A stretch of 64,000 nucleotides of DNA from Nannobrachium achirus (taxonomy: Eukaryota; Chordata; Actinopteri; Myctophiformes; Myctophidae). How positions within the stretch are numbered: position 1 is the first letter of the stretch; each line of letters begins with the position of its first letter. Below the pieces are notes generated by a model, which ran no database searches, was not told the origin of the DNA, and saw nothing but the letters and a program-made list of their open reading frames with translations. The stretch is taken from assembly GCA_963921795.1 (NCBI GenBank), contig OY997661.1, forward strand, positions 38,771,122 through 38,835,121, written 5' to 3'. The position numbers and the translations under genes are program-made. Of the stretch, positions 34,341-45,553 are shown one piece after another.

Positions 34341-34937
34341 TTCTACTTGTTTGGGTTTAGTTTCTCTTGGTTCACGGGCTAAAACGTTTGGGAAGCAATA
34401 CCATAATGCTTGCTGTAGTAGAACAGTGGTGTAAAATTAAGTAGATAACTGAAAAGCTTTTGGAACTGAATGATTATATGATACTGGTGTTGTCTGTCTG
34501 TTGGACTATCTTGCTGGCTGGTGCATGTGGAAAGGGGCAAAGGGAAAGTGTAGTGTGCCGTTCCCGATTGTTTAGCAAAAAACCCCCCGCGGAAACCCGA
34601 ATAAAATGCGATAAAAACGCGATCAAAACCGCGAAAAACCGCCAATTTGTTTATTTTTTTATTTACTGTATGCTAAATATAGTATATAGTACAGTATAGT
34701 GCAGTAAGCAAATACCATATTTAACATCTATCAAGACAACACATTGTCATTACTCTTAGACCGGCAGCCAGCTGTAAGCGAAATTTTACTCAAAGCTTTG
34801 CATATCCCAAAAACAATGCTAGACTGTGTCTGGGTCTTGACAGGTGCATTACGTCGTTGTCGGGTGGAAAGTCTGGAAACCTTGTATGTCCAAAACCGTT
34901 CATTTTGCATTTATCATTTTAAAAACGATTTAAAATA

Positions 34938-35014
34938 GTGTAAATAGCCGATCTACAAGCACACAACTCCTCGCGGTGCAAGGCGTTGTGTGCTCGTAGA
35001 TCTGCTATTTTCAC
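34938..35014. repeat. 77-bp foldback hairpin (copy 7), TA-flanked
   Basis: Exactly 77 bp, with TA immediately on both sides. The inner stem is CTCCTCGCGG-TGCAAGGCG. It shares its host sequence with copy 11 in gene B, so both derive from one insertion. Confidence 0.9.
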
Positions 35015-35366
35015 TAGTCTTGTGCGACAGTCTTGTATGATGAGGCTTTACTTTACGGGAAAAAAAACATACACATTTGAAACTTGGAGATACAAGGTTT
35101 CTGCCTGACAGACAGTGACGATTAGCATGATAACACAGGTTGGTGGCATGTTGAGCCAAAGGAGGCTGGACTGAGATCAAAACTCAGTCTCTACAGCTGC
35201 TAAAGTAAAACGCTGAGTCTGCTAGAGAAAGCAGAGCACAACCAGACAAAGACTGTGGTCTGTTGGGAAACTCAGTGACCATGTAAAAGGAAGAGGATAT
35301 GCTTTGATATCTGTCTGCCACATCTGTGTGAACTTTGCATGGATAAAGAACTGTGAGCAACGTTAA

Positions 35367-35834
35367 CGTTATACCATGTAACTTTTTTTATGAAACAAAT
35401 CTTAAAATTGTCCTAACTGTTAAATCGCTAAAGTTTTAGAACCCCCACTCTGTTATTTTCAGCTTCTGAAGCCTTCTCTTTATATGTTTTCTATGAGTTG
35501 TGAGGGGGGGAGAATTTCCCGGCAAAATTATGTCATCTCCCACATGATACACTACCGGCCAATCACAGCGCCGATCATACACCACCGGCCAATCACAGCG
35601 AGTCTTGCTGTCTCTAAAGGAAGTAGCTTCCCTCAGCAACTGTGTTTACATTGGTGAAGGAATCTTGCTTGCTACTCCCTCAATCCTGGTCTAAAAATGA
35701 TGGGAGACGGCTCTACGGAATCGTATCGGCGAGGCGGAGGTGCTCGCGACGGCCGCCGGTGGTCCGCGGCGACTCCGGCCGAAAAAAGCAATACCGCTAC
35801 TGACCACTAGTTGAGCAGCTTCCACAGTACAGCT
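35367..35834. mobile_element. TTAA-flanked element with GC-rich interior
   Basis: TTAA at 35363-35366 and 35835-35838. GTTATACCATGTAACTTTTT at the left and AGTTGAGCAGCTTCCACAGT near the right correspond in inverse to the element at 56286-56796. A GGCGAGGCGGAGG...GCCGCCGG stretch is internal. This is piggyBac-type target use. Confidence 0.65.
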
Positions 35835-35993
35835 TTAACACCAGTGGCGTCAGTTCAGCAAAAGCTAGGGTATGGCAAAGATGGGAGTCCTCATGGAAAA
35901 TAGGCATTGATTCATGCAATAAATGTTTAAATCTACTTTGATGTGAGTGTTACTGTCTAAAATGTATGTAATGTGTCTGTGTGTAAACTCCAG

Positions 35994-36159
35994 CCACAGG
36001 GCCTGTCCTTTAGATGGAGTGAGAATGGGAAGGAAGCGGTGAAGCAGAACCAGATGAATCTGATCAGACCTGTGGACACTGACAGCAGTTTCACCTGCAC
36101 CGCATTCAAACCCGGTGGTTCAGAGACCAGCCTGCCCTTCACACCAAGCTGCCCCAAAG
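35994..36159 (+). CDS. Gene A C2-3, second half
   Basis: A 166-bp exon, acceptor AACTCCAG, donor GTGAGT, open throughout. It encodes PQGLSFRWSENGKEAV, then LIRPVDTDSSFTCTAF, then GGSETSLPFTPSCPK. All C2 landmark residues are present (W, the C of F-T-C, the terminal C). Confidence 0.75.
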
Positions 36160-36461
36160 GTGAGTCCCCGGGTGTTATACTGTATACAGTATGTCATTAC
36201 CCTCATAGTAGTCTTGCGTAACCAGACAACTAATTCTCCAAATGATATATAGAGTCTGGAACTACACTAGCCCCAAATAGAACCTCACCCTCCGCTGGCG
36301 ATCTGTTGTTAGCTTCGTTGTCAGCTGCCCGCTGTTGGGGATTTCCTCCACGTCGGCGGGGATAACCCTTTTCTCGACCATATGTATCCAACAAATAAGG
36401 GTAGTTCCACACACTTAGAGTATGATTTTCCTTCCACCGGCACATGAAACCTCTCCTCCAG

Positions 36462-36744
36462 GTCAGAACGTGTGTGACCACAGTACCACAGAAGGATCAT
36501 CCGTCACACTGCCTCTGGCAAATAAAGGGCTCACCATAGATCATCAACTGATCTGGAAACACAATGACATAGTCAGTAGGAAGAAAGGGTACTTCTCCAA
36601 AGGGACTGAAAAGGACATCGATTCATCTGGCTCCTTAAAACAGAAAGACTTGAAGTAGGCCTAGACTAGTTCAGGGAAATACATAGCAGAGGTGTATGGA
36701 CAAATTGTGGGAAATCTTGTAAAGATTTGGAATCTCTGTGACTG
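36462..36744 (+). pseudogene. Gene A V-3: V-type Ig exon with stop
   Basis: Open from the acceptor through KHNDIVSRKKGYFSKGTEKD to the shared TAG (36656-36658). It has an in-frame 6-bp loss relative to V-1, and the same 9-bp and 2-bp losses near the 3' end. It is closest to V-1. Confidence 0.75.
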
Positions 36745-36966
36745 GTACGTCACTGTGTGCTCGCCCGCGTGTGTGCGTGCGTGCGTGCGTGCGTGTGTGT
36801 GTGAATGTAGCCTAATGCACATGGTAAAGTGCTTTGGATGAAAGCGCTAAATGCACCACCACATGATTCTATTAACTTGTGCTTAAGACAGTTAGCCTGA
36901 GAGATTGTACACATTTCTTAAATGGATTTTTATATAATGTAATGTAATCTAATCAAATCTATCCAG

Positions 36967-36986
36967 ACAGGTTTTCGAAGCCTTCA
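36967..36986 (+). pseudogene. Stranded 5' piece of C2-4 first half
   Basis: ACAGGTTTTCGAAGCCTTCA, identical to the piece at 17607, cut at TTCA by the element that follows. Confidence 0.7.
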
Positions 36987-37920
36987 AGGTGATACACCAT
37001 GAATTTTCACTTTTTCTATTTTAAAAACTTTTTTTGGGGTCCCACTAGCACTTTCTATCCTCACAAAGTCCCATTTCTGACCATTGTGTCTTTCTCTGTT
37101 GTTGGGAAGGCTGAGGTTAAAAGCTTTCCACGGGTTCTCAGAACAGGCTGCAGAATTTGCTGCCGTCGCTGCCCATGGGTTGGAAACCCATGGACTCACC
37201 AGGCTGATATCTGCTGTATCTCTAGTTAAACAAAGTACACAATAATCCATTTGCAGGGTCGGCTAGGCAGCCTAGGCTAGCAGGCTAGCTCGAAAACAAT
37301 CCACCGTCTTTTAATTACTTCTAATCATCTGTTGTGAACTGTCCAGAACCGGGCTGTCCTCTGCTTGCTTTGATCGCGCTACCATGTTAAACTGTTAAAC
37401 AACTATTCTAATCTGTAGTAGGCTATTAGTCCAGTCTTGTTGTGGACAACGGATGCTCCTGATGGCATGCTGCAACTGTGCAAGTCACTTTTACTTTCAC
37501 AGTTTGGGTGAACTTTGCGTGAACCCTTAAACCCATGGAGCTGCTCTCTAGATGCAGTGTAGCCTAGATGGCTGGATAATTATATTCCGTTTATAATGGT
37601 TTATAAAAAGAAAACTATAAGTATAATCGAAATGAAATAAATATAAAAAAATGTGTTTGTATTATTATTATTATTATTATTTTTAAGACTTTTCGTGTAG
37701 TGTTTGGTTGGGGTGCATATCTGCACACACAACGGGCAGAACAGCGGGGGTGGCGCAGTTCAGGCCAAAGGTGGTACTGCAGCTGAAAATGCTCAGAGCC
37801 ATTCAAAAATGAGAGGCTCTCTATTCAGGAGTGGTAATTTAGCCTCAAACCTTTTGAAAAACGTTTTTGGGACACAAACAATATGACATAAATACTTTTT
37901 AAATGCATGGTGTATCAACT
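36987..37920. mobile_element. TTCA-flanked element in C2-4 exon, 934 bp
   Basis: Same termini and TTCA duplication (36983-36986, 37921-37924). It contains the TTATTATT...TTTTTAAGAC stretch unbroken (about 37660-37690), which is the empty site for the 12-kb insertion in the first copy. Confidence 0.88.
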
Positions 37921-37924
37921 TTCA

Positions 37925-37978
37925 GTGACGCATACCTGTGGAATGGAGACTGTCACCCTGACCTGCAATGTCTCACAG
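37925..37978 (+). CDS. Gene A C2-4, first half (downstream of transposon)
   Basis: TTTCAG junction, then VTHTCGMETVTLTCNVSQ to the donor GTGAGA. It is intact and paired with an intact second half, so C2-4 is the best candidate among the interrupted domains to be used through the transposon-junction acceptor. Confidence 0.6.
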
Positions 37979-38299
37979 GTGAGAAATCTGTCTGTCTATC
38001 AAACTCATGAGATTATGTACAGTATCCCATCTATTTAATGAAGCTTATATGCAGGACACGTTAGTCTCTCCGACCTCAGCTGTTATCTGCTCATTTCTTA
38101 CTCCTCACTCACAGATCTGCTAAACATTACATCACTCTGTCTAATCCGAACGCAGAGCCTTTTAACACCAAGATATAACTGTCTTCCATTCATGCAATAA
38201 ATGTTTATTCACATCAAAAAAAAAGAAAAAAAAAAAAAAAAAATTGACGTGAGTGTTCCTGTCTAAAATGTATGTAATGTGTATGTGTGTAAACTCCAG

Positions 38300-38468
38300 C
38301 CACAGGGCCTGTCCTTTAGATGGAGTGAGAATGGGAAGCAAGTGGTGAAGCAGAAGCAGATGACTCTGAGCAGACCTGTGGACACTGACAGCAATTTCAC
38401 CTGCACCGCGTTCAAACCTGGTGGTTCAAAGACCACCAGCCTGCCCCTCACACCAAGCTGCCCCAAAG
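38300..38468 (+). CDS. Gene A C2-4, second half (membrane-proximal)
   Basis: 169 bp, three more than its siblings (an extra codon in SKTTSLPLTPSCPK). Open throughout, with acceptor AACTCCAG and donor GTGATA. It encodes PQGLSFRWSENGKQVVK and RPVDTDSNFTCTAF. It ends phase 1 and joins the membrane exon as C-P-K-E-Q-E-S. Confidence 0.75.
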
Positions 38469-38556
38469 GTGATACAGTATGTCATTATGCTCATAGTAGT
38501 CTTGCTTAACCAGACAACTAAATCTCCAAATGCTATATAGAGTCTGGAACTACACT

Positions 38557-38844
38557 AGCCCCAAATAGAACCTCACCCTCCGCTGGCGATCTGTTGTTAG
38601 CTCCGTTGTGAGGTCCTATGGACCTGTCTGCCCGCTGTTGGGGACTTCCTCCACGTCGGCGGGGATAACCCTTTTTGCGACAGGAAAGGGAAAGGAAAAT
38701 CATAGTCTTGGAGCATGGAAATACCCTTATTTTTTGGATTTGTGGTCGCAAAAAGGGGTTATCCCCCGCCGCTGAGGACCTCACCACAGAGCTAACAACA
38801 GATCACCAGCAGAGGGTGAGCTTCTACATGGGGCTAGACCTACA
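38557..38844. mobile_element. Foldback element with about 90-bp arms
   Basis: CTAGCCCCAAATAGAACCTC through GGGGATAACCCTTTTTGCGA on the left pairs with TCGCAAAAAGGGGTTATCCC through CATGGGGCTAG on the right. One-armed versions occupy the V exon introns and gene B 53230-53610. Confidence 0.8.
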
Positions 38845-39022
38845 CCTCCCGAAATCCGAGAACAGAAGTTATCATCTGTTTTTTATTTTTCATTCACAAA
38901 AGAATTAATTGAATTTCATTGTGAACTTGTAGATCATTGATGCTTTTGTATGGAGGTTCAAGGTGGCCCATCTATAGAGGGTTATTAAACTGAAGTGATA
39001 TTGATCTCTCTCCCTGTCACAG

Positions 39023-39097
39023 AACAAGAATCCTTTTCCCCCAAGGAGATGTCTGGCTTGGACTTATGGAAAGTTGTGGGCTATTTATGTGGAATAG
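39023..39097 (+). CDS. Gene A membrane exon
   Basis: After acceptor TGTCACAG the frame (phase 1) encodes EQESFSPKEMSGLDLWKVVG and then YLCGI. Donor GTGTGT follows at 39098 (phase 1), so the hydrophobic segment is completed by a cassette exon. If that donor is not used, the frame reads on through GVFAICYLI to TAA at 39124-39126, giving a short alternative end without a cytoplasmic tail. Gene B has the same layout at 53754. Which form is made is unknown. Confidence 0.65.
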   Translation, partial: NKNPFPPRRCLAWTYGKLWAIYVE

Positions 39098-39128
39098 GTG
39101 TGTTTGCTATTTGCTATCTCATATAAAC

Positions 39129-40350
39129 TGTGGCAAAAACAGGCTTAACTGGACCAAACCTTTACACAACACAGTTGCGGGTGCAAGCCACAAGGCGCAT
39201 TTATTCACAGATTTGGTTTACAGAGTGAAAGAAGCGGTGCAAATGTCAAACAAAACGTTCAGGGTAAAGGCAAACTGAAATAGTCTTCTTCTTTTCACTG
39301 AGGCATATACTAGAGTCTTTCTCTAGTATAGGGTGAGTGTAGTACTCAAAATAAAGGGGATGCGTGCTTTAGGTCAAGGCTTTTCAATACAGGCCATCTT
39401 ACTATATCACTCAGAATAAGGGGATCCGAGTTCCAACTCAAAGCTTTCCAATACTCCTCCACTCCTCCTCCTCCTCCTCCTAGCCAGGCCGGCTCACAGC
39501 TGTGAGGTTTCCTAGGATAGGATACGACGAGACAGTGAATATATGGAATTTCTATTTAGAAATGAGCAAGAGTGTGTGGAGTTATCTCTTACCGCCCAAT
39601 GCACGCTTTGCAGCCAAGAGAATGCCAAGATCTGAAGGCAGAGGAAACAGGCTCTATTTGTACCCCGCCCCACCTAGCCGCACTACACAGCTGTCGTCAG
39701 TTCAGGTTGATTGAGAAGGTAAGTGGCAACTTAGCGGCCCTCGATGATGCAGCCTAAGCGGGGGCGGGGTCCTCTGGGTTTTACTCTGCCTTCATGCCAC
39801 TCTCTCGGCCTCCTCCTGGTGGCGCGCTTACCTGGCAGTAGGCCTATAGAGGGTATGCACCACTGGGACCCGTCCCCCTAATCTAGGCTGAGTGGCAAAA
39901 CATTGAGCAGCATGGAGCATTGGAGTTTGGAAGTGCTAGTTGCAAATCACTCAACGGCCCTGCATATCACCTGTTTCTAATTTGCACATAATGCAGGAGG
40001 CAGCAGGATGTTGTGTTGTTGAAAACGAGTGCTTCCAAACTCTGACACTTGGAAAAATAAAAACCTGCACAGAATGTCTTGACAGAAAGTAGCGCTTAAC
40101 ATGCCTATGGTGGATTTTTATGAAACAAAAACTTTGCAGATAGAAAGAGGATAATTCAAGCTTTCAGTGCAGCCGCAATGTTGGTAAGTTAACTTTGTTT
40201 AATACAATCAGATAGGACTTTCTGTTTGGATGTATGGGCTGTCAATGGCAGAAATTAGTTTTTTGCCTCTCAGTAGGCGTGTTCCCACATAACTTCCAGC
40301 AACAGTGATGTCACGCGCATACCCTCTATTCCCCTTATCGAGATACCACA
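39129..40350. mobile_element. Solo-LTR-like insertion, 1222 bp, AAAC target duplication
   Basis: Starts TGTGG and ends CCACA, with AAAC on both sides (39125-39128, 40351-40354). Gene B reads CATATAAACATACAG without it. TG...CA ends and a 4-bp duplication fit a solo LTR. I see no internal retroviral or gypsy coding sequence. A short-TIR DNA element is possible. Confidence 0.65.
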
Positions 40351-40686
40351 AAACATACAGAACATGGGCAACTGGTGGGCCAGGGCTCACATGTGGCCAG
40401 CACCTTCACTTAAACGGATAGTCCTATCCAATACTCACCCCATGGAGATTTGAGTTCATTGGATATATTTTTGTTTTTGTCACATTCCTTAGCCAATAAT
40501 TGCCTGCTTTGTTCCCTAGAGACACAAAGAGTCTCCTCAAATGAATGGCTGTCAGTGCAAGTGCCAATAACATTGGGAACAGTAATGTTCAATGTCTTCA
40601 CAATACTTTCATGCATGCATGTAAAGTGTAAATTCAGAGCAAGCACCAAGAGATTATAGATTGTTGACGTTTCTTCTTCCTTCCAG

Positions 40687-40704
40687 CTCTGCTTGAAACC
40701 ATCC

Positions 40705-40735
<31 letters not shown>

Positions 40736-40773
40736 CTGTAGAGCCAGACACCAGAGGCAGGGGAAGATGGAGG
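40687..40773 (+). CDS. Gene A cassette exon 1: poly-isoleucine membrane segment and tail start
   Basis: Acceptor CCTTCCAG, donor GTAAAT, phase 1 at both ends. It encodes L-L-E-T-I-L, then nine consecutive isoleucines, then L-C-R-A-R-H-Q-R-Q-G-K-M-E. The isoleucines come from an (ATC)9 run, a microsatellite expansion inside the coding exon. Gene B's counterparts have two to three isoleucines. Joined to the membrane exon it yields V-V-G-Y-L-C-G-I-A-L-L-E-T-I-L, a continuous hydrophobic span ending in basic residues as expected on the cytoplasmic side. Confidence 0.65.
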
Positions 40774-40789
40774 GTAAATACTCACATGT

Positions 40790-40990
40790 TTTACTTAAGT
40801 AAAAGTACCATGTAGAAATACTCTGTTATAAATACTCTTTTTTTTTTTACAATAACAAAATAGCAGATCTACAAGCTCACAATGTGATGCATTGTGAGCT
40901 TGTAGATCGGAAATACTCCAGTAAAGTACCTCAAAATTCTACAATAGTACAGTACTTGAGTAAATGCACTTTCCATCACTAGTCACAGTC
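40790..40990. repeat. TACTTGAGTA repeat carrying a short hairpin (copy 8)
   Basis: AAGTACCATGTAGAAATACT to TACTTGAGTAAATGCACT, with the hairpin AAAATAGCAGATCTACAAGC...GCTTGTAGATCGG at 40857-40914. The same repeat-plus-hairpin follows at 54720-54900 and 57530-57660. Confidence 0.8.
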
Positions 40991-41136
40991 ACAGAATGAG
41001 TATTTTTTAATAGATAACATACGGTACAATAAATATAAAAGTTGCGGCAATTGGATACGATAGAATAAGAACACTTTTGGTTGACGTTAAGTACCAAGAG
41101 ATTATAGTTTGTTGACACGCTGCTTCCTCCTTCCAG

Positions 41137-41205
41137 GTCTGCTTCAAACCATTGACCGCTGCCTCTGTAGAGCCCCCAGACACCATGCAGAGGCAGGGCC
41201 GGAGG
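41137..41205 (+). CDS. Gene A cassette exon 2
   Basis: 69 bp, acceptor CCTTCCAG, donor GTAAAT, phase 1-1. It encodes LLQTIDRCLCRAPRHHAEAG and then P-E. It has a less hydrophobic start than cassette 1 (D-R after T-I), so it may make a poorer membrane segment or follow cassette 1 in series. Upstream and downstream intron sequences match those of the other cassettes. Confidence 0.55.
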
Positions 41206-41307
41206 GTAAATACTCACATGTTTTACTTAAGTAAAAGTACCATGTAGAAATACTCTGTTACAAATTAAAGTACTTGAGTAAAAGTACAAAAGTATTGGCA
41301 TAGAGGG

Positions 41308-41350
41308 GGCACGGTGGCGCAGTTCGTAACACTGTCGCCTCACACCTTGC
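41308..41350 (+). repeat. tRNA-derived SINE head, A-box part only
   Basis: GGGGGCACGGTGGCGCAGTT then CGTAACACTGTCGCCTCACA is the 5' end of a common fish SINE. The B-box is missing. Confidence 0.6.
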
Positions 41351-41354
41351 ACAA

Positions 41355-41515
41355 AAAACATTCCTTGGGCTACAAATGGCCCCAGAAAACGATGGTTTAG
41401 TGATGAAAAGTGATGAGGGCGCCCTAGCCAAATCATTAGAGCAAGCCCTGGGCTACATTTGTGCAAAATTTGGCGCTTTTAGACTGATTAGTACAAAAAA
41501 TCCCCAAGGCCTCCG
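41355..41515. repeat. Interspersed repeat with AAAGTGATGAGGGCGCCCTA
   Basis: ACATTCCTTGGGCTACAAAT through TTTAGACTGATTAG. Copies lie at 55835-55975 and 57185-57330, with a reversed copy at 55670-55750. Confidence 0.75.
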
Positions 41516-41906
41516 ACTAAGAGCAGAAACCAGGATTACAGGTTAGGTAATTGGCACTTGATGAAAAAATTACAAAATCATGGGATAAAAAGTGAGCTTG
41601 TAGATCGGAAGTATACTCCAGTAAAGTACCTCAAAATTCTGCAATAGTACAGTACTTGAGTAAATGCACTTAGTTACTTTCCATCACTAGTCACTGTCAC
41701 AGAATGAGTATTTTTTAATAGATAACATAAGGTACAATAAATATATAAGTTGCGGTAATTGGAGATAAGATACGATAGAATAAGAATAAGAGAAAACTTT
41801 TGGTTGACGTTATGGTGTGAAACTATACGACTCTCCATTGCCGTGTGTGTCGTGTCATGTCATGTCATAACAGAAGTATTCAGTAATTACAACTGTCCCA
41901 CATACG

Positions 41907-41909
<3 letters not shown>

Positions 41910-41992
<83 letters not shown>

Positions 41993-42022
41993 GCCATCCA
42001 TCCATCCATCCATCCATCCATC
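41910..42022. repeat. (TGTC)n then (CATC)n microsatellite
   Basis: Homologous to gene B 58403-58520 just before its last exon. In gene A, 3.4 kb of LINE sequence is inserted between this and the equivalent exon. Confidence 0.95.
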
Positions 42023-42024
42023 TT

Positions 42025-42180
42025 GAGATCTTCAGTTACTGGAGAGGAAATGACCGTTTTGTCTACCCAGGACGGAGATGCGAGAGACTAGGAAAGTCTT
42101 TTGTACCAGCTGCTCTCAAGCTGTACAACGAGACACACAACGGTCGATTGACAAGGACTACCTTCCTAACGTAGGACGAC
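42025..42180 (+). pseudogene. C-terminal fragment of a LINE ORF2
   Basis: Translates as FVYPGRRCERLGKSFVPAAL, then KLYNETHN and a stop. The K-S-F-V-P-A-A-x-x-L-x-N motif is typical of the last residues of LINE ORF2. It is followed by a 3' region running to the GT tract. Confidence 0.6.
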
Positions 42181-42362
42181 GGTAGCCTTTTTTTCTTTAC
42201 TGGAACTATATCTGCACTGACTCTGACCTCTAAGGACCCAGGGAGGGTTCTCTTGTGCGTCTTGCTGCATCACCCTTTCTTGTTTTTTTCTTTTCTTTTG
42301 CTAGTTGTTTTTATTGCTCTGACCTTTGGACAATGCACTATTAGGTTGTGTTAGTAGTTTTT

Positions 42363-42499
<137 letters not shown>

Positions 42500-42644
42500 T
42501 ACAGCCATAGCACTTGACTTTGATTTGCTTCAAATGTAACATGCTTTTATTATTACAGTTTCTAATTACTTGCGCCAGCAGAGCGCGCAAGTACTGCGTT
42601 AGGCTATGTATGTAGGTGGTAGCTGTGTGTGTTTAAGCTCGTAG

Positions 42645-44475
42645 CCCATCAGGAACAGCCAATGTTACGTTAAATTCTGTGTGGATAATTGCATCCCAGC
42701 GCGAACCGTTCGCTCCTATCCCAACGAGAAGCCGTGGATGAACTATGACACTCGTCTGAAGTTGAGAGAGCGCCGAGCCGCCTTTCAATCTGGGGACGAG
42801 GAACGCTATAAAAAATCCAGATACGACCTGAGAAAGGCGATCAGAGACGCTAAGAGACAATATAGGGACAAACTGGAGAACAACTACAGTGGCTGTGACG
42901 CACGGCGTATGTGGAGAGGGCTGCAGGCGATTACGGATTACAAACCGAAGCCGGCTGTTATTAACACCTCGGACTCTCTACCGGACGAATTGAATAACTT
43001 TTTCGCCCGCTTTGAAACTCACAACACGGACCCAGTTACATCGGCGCGGGGAGCACCCGGTGCGGTGGACCTACAGGTGACACAGCGAGATGTGAGTAAA
43101 ACTTTTAAAAGCGTTGGGACTCATAAGGCGGCCGGCCCTGACGGGATAGCCTCAGGTGTCCTTAAGTTGTGTTACGACCAGCTTTCGGGGGTCTTTACTG
43201 ACATTTTTAATATGTCCCTGTCATTGTGTGTGGTACCGTTGTGTTTCAAGGAAACCATAATTGTACCCATTGCAAAGAAAAAACCTGTTGCCTGTCTTAA
43301 TGATTATCGCCCTGTGGCTCTGACCTCTGTTCTTATGAAGTGTCTGGAAAAAATGGTTATATCACATATAACGCACATTATCCCCGCCAATACTGATCCA
43401 CTACAGTTTGCATACTGTGCTAATAGATCAGTCGATGATGCTATTTCTCTCGCACTACACATTGCCTTGAAACATCTGGAGAAAAATAACTCTTATGTCA
43501 GACTACTCTTCTTAGATTATAGCTCTGCCTTTAACACGATTGTACCATCTAAGCTTGTGTTGAAACTCAGGGGTCTTGGTCTTGGCAGTAGTATCTGCAA
43601 CTGGCTGTTTGACTTTTTGACAGGCAGGCCACAATCTGTACGAATAGGGAACAAGCATTCATCTAAGATATTGACCAGGACTGGAGCGCCCCAGGGCTGC
43701 TGCCTCAGTCCCTTGTTGTATAGTCTGTTCACCTATGATTGTGTTGCCAGGTGTGGCAATAATTCTATTCTCAAGTTTGCAGATGACACCACGGTTATAG
43801 GACTAATATCCAACGATGATGAGAGGGCCTATAGGAGGGAAATTGAAGAGCTAACCCTATGGTGCCAGAATAACAATCTCTCTCTAAATTGTTAGTAAAA
43901 CAAAAGAGATCATCGTTGACTTTAGGAAGTCTAAAGTCAATCACAGTCCCTTAACCATAAATGGTTCACCTGTAGACATAGTGGACAGTTTCAAATTCCT
44001 GGGTGTTCACATAACAAACTCACTCACATGGTCTCTAAACAGCAAAGGTATCCTTAAGAAAGCGCAGCAGCGATTGTACTTTCTGAGGCGCCTCAGGAGA
44101 TTTGGCCTGAGCACCAAGGCTCTTGTAAATTTCTATCGCTGTACCATAGAAAGTGTTTTGACAGGATGCATCACAGTGTGGTTTGGTAACGTGACTGTTC
44201 AAGACAGTAAACAGTTACAGAGAATTGTGAAGAGAGCTGCCAAAATCATTGGCACAGAATTACCACAGCTACACACAATCTATAACACACGCTGTAAGAA
44301 AAAGACAGAGAACATCTTAAAGGACAGCAGTCATCCCGCCCATTCCCTGTTCTATCTCCTCCCATCCAAAAAACGTTACCAGAGCATCTCATCGCACACC
44401 ACCCGTCTCAGTAATAGTTTTTATGCTCAAGCAATCAGGCTGCTTAACGAAGAGATGAAAGCGAGACCTAGGTAG
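42645..44475 (+). pseudogene. LINE ORF2 reverse transcriptase, 5'-truncated, one frameshift
   Basis: Landmarks in order are FCVDNCIPARTVRSYPNEKP, HKAAGPDGIASGVLK, CLNDYRPVALTSVLMKCLEK, LFLDYSSAFNTIVP, GAPQGCCLSPLLYSLFTYDC, KFADDTTVIG, DSFKFLGVHITNSLTWS, LYFLRRLRRFGLS and GCITVWFGN. This is reverse transcriptase with the F-A-D-D catalytic box plus the C-terminal region, as in Rex1/CR1/L2-type LINEs. The endonuclease is absent. One extra T near 43888-43890 (AATTGTTAGTAAA) shifts the frame, and reading resumes one frame over (SKTKEIIVDFRKS). Little else is damaged, so the insertion is fairly young. It lies in gene A's last intron, same strand. Confidence 0.9.
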
Positions 44476-44707
44476 TCAGGTGCACTGTACGCAGTTTTTA
44501 AACTGTACACTGTTACACTGTATGGTTTTTGTTGTTTTTTGGGTTGTCTTGGGTGACTTGTTGTTGTCTTGTTGTTGTGGGTTGATGTTTTTGTGTGTAA
44601 TAAGGCTGAGAGTGCTCCTGGCACAAGCATTTCATTGTATGTCTGTACCTGTATGGATATGCATGTGACTAATAAACCTGAACCTGAACCTGAACCTGAA
44701 CCTGAAC
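44476..44707 (+). repeat. LINE 3' region with (CCTGAA)n tail
   Basis: CACAAGCATTTCATTGTATG and AATAAACCTGAACCTGAA, ending in about six CCTGAA units. This is a typical 3' microsatellite end for this LINE type. Confidence 0.85.
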
Positions 44708-45470
44708 CAATGAGGGATCAGCATTCCTGGTGATGCCAGTAGTGATGTCACTGGCATCGCCAGTGGTGATGCCAGTGGTGAGTGCACCTCATGGCGCGCT
44801 CTGCTGCCACACAAGTAGGCCATATATGGCAGTAAGCATACATGGCCTACTTGTGCACAAGGAGCAAGTTGGCACATTGACAGAGTGCAGTTTTAGTTAT
44901 TATTATAAGGCTGGCAGAGCGGTTTTGCAGTCTATGAAGTACTGGCGTAGAGGCAGCTGTGCATTCAGTCTCATGCCATAGTTCCTGTCTAGCTTTTGAA
45001 GATAACAGTAACTTTGGCCTGCGCCCTCACACACTGACACATTGTGGTACAGTGGTAACATTTAGGCTGCCTGCTCCAAAGACAAACACTATAGTATGGT
45101 CAATTCATTCTTAGAAATTCTGACCGGCAATTAATTTATTATTTGCCAATCAATCTATACAATCACTAATCATTGCATCATATTTTTATGAAATGTATTT
45201 TCATGTATTTTCAAAATACAAAATACGTATTTGAATCTCAAATACATTTCTCTGGCCTGCATTTATATTTTGTATTTTGATACATCTTTTGACCGAGTAT
45301 TTGTATTTTGTATCAAAATACCTTTCAATGTATTTTCGCCCATCTCTGCTCTGTACTCTGTTCTTGTTTTTTCTTTTTATCTTTTTCATACTTCTCTGTA
45401 ACATTGTAAATAGCCTTATACTGCTGTGCTGCCTCTGGGCAACTAATTTTCCCCCTTGGGATAGTAAAGG
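44708..45470. other. Remainder of last intron, no gene
   Basis: Contains GTGATGCCAGT short repeats (44725-44780), an AAAATAC-rich stretch near 45190-45340 and another LINE-like tail (CTTCTCTGTAACATTGTAAA near 45395). Confidence 0.5.
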
Positions 45471-45532
45471 TATCTATCTATCTATCTATCCATCCATCCA
45501 TCCATCCATCCATCCATCCATCCATCCATCCG
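45471..45532. repeat. (TATC)n(CATC)n microsatellite next to last exon
   Basis: Four to five TATC units, then about eleven CATC units. It ends about 20 bp before the acceptor of gene A's last exon. Confidence 0.95.
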
Positions 45533-45553
45533 TTCATTTAGTCTCACTTGCAG

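Larger units (their letters stand above)
33659..35907. mobile_element. Composite transposon block in the C2-3 intron
   Basis: ATTCATGCA occurs at both edges (33650-33658 and 35908-35916), where homologous introns have it once, so the block behaves as one insertion. It contains an abundant GGGGGCTTAGCCCCC repeat (33680 on) and two hairpins. It also holds a hAT-derived segment (about 34850-35130) matching gene B 52505-53063, a TTAA-flanked element (35367-35834) and a hAT end (35826-35904). No coding sequence is recognised. Confidence 0.6.

Noticed and set aside
33659..35907. A single hAT transposon spanning the whole block
   Set aside because: Edges share ATTCATGCA, but the inside is a mosaic of unrelated elements and only one hAT-like end is recognisable.
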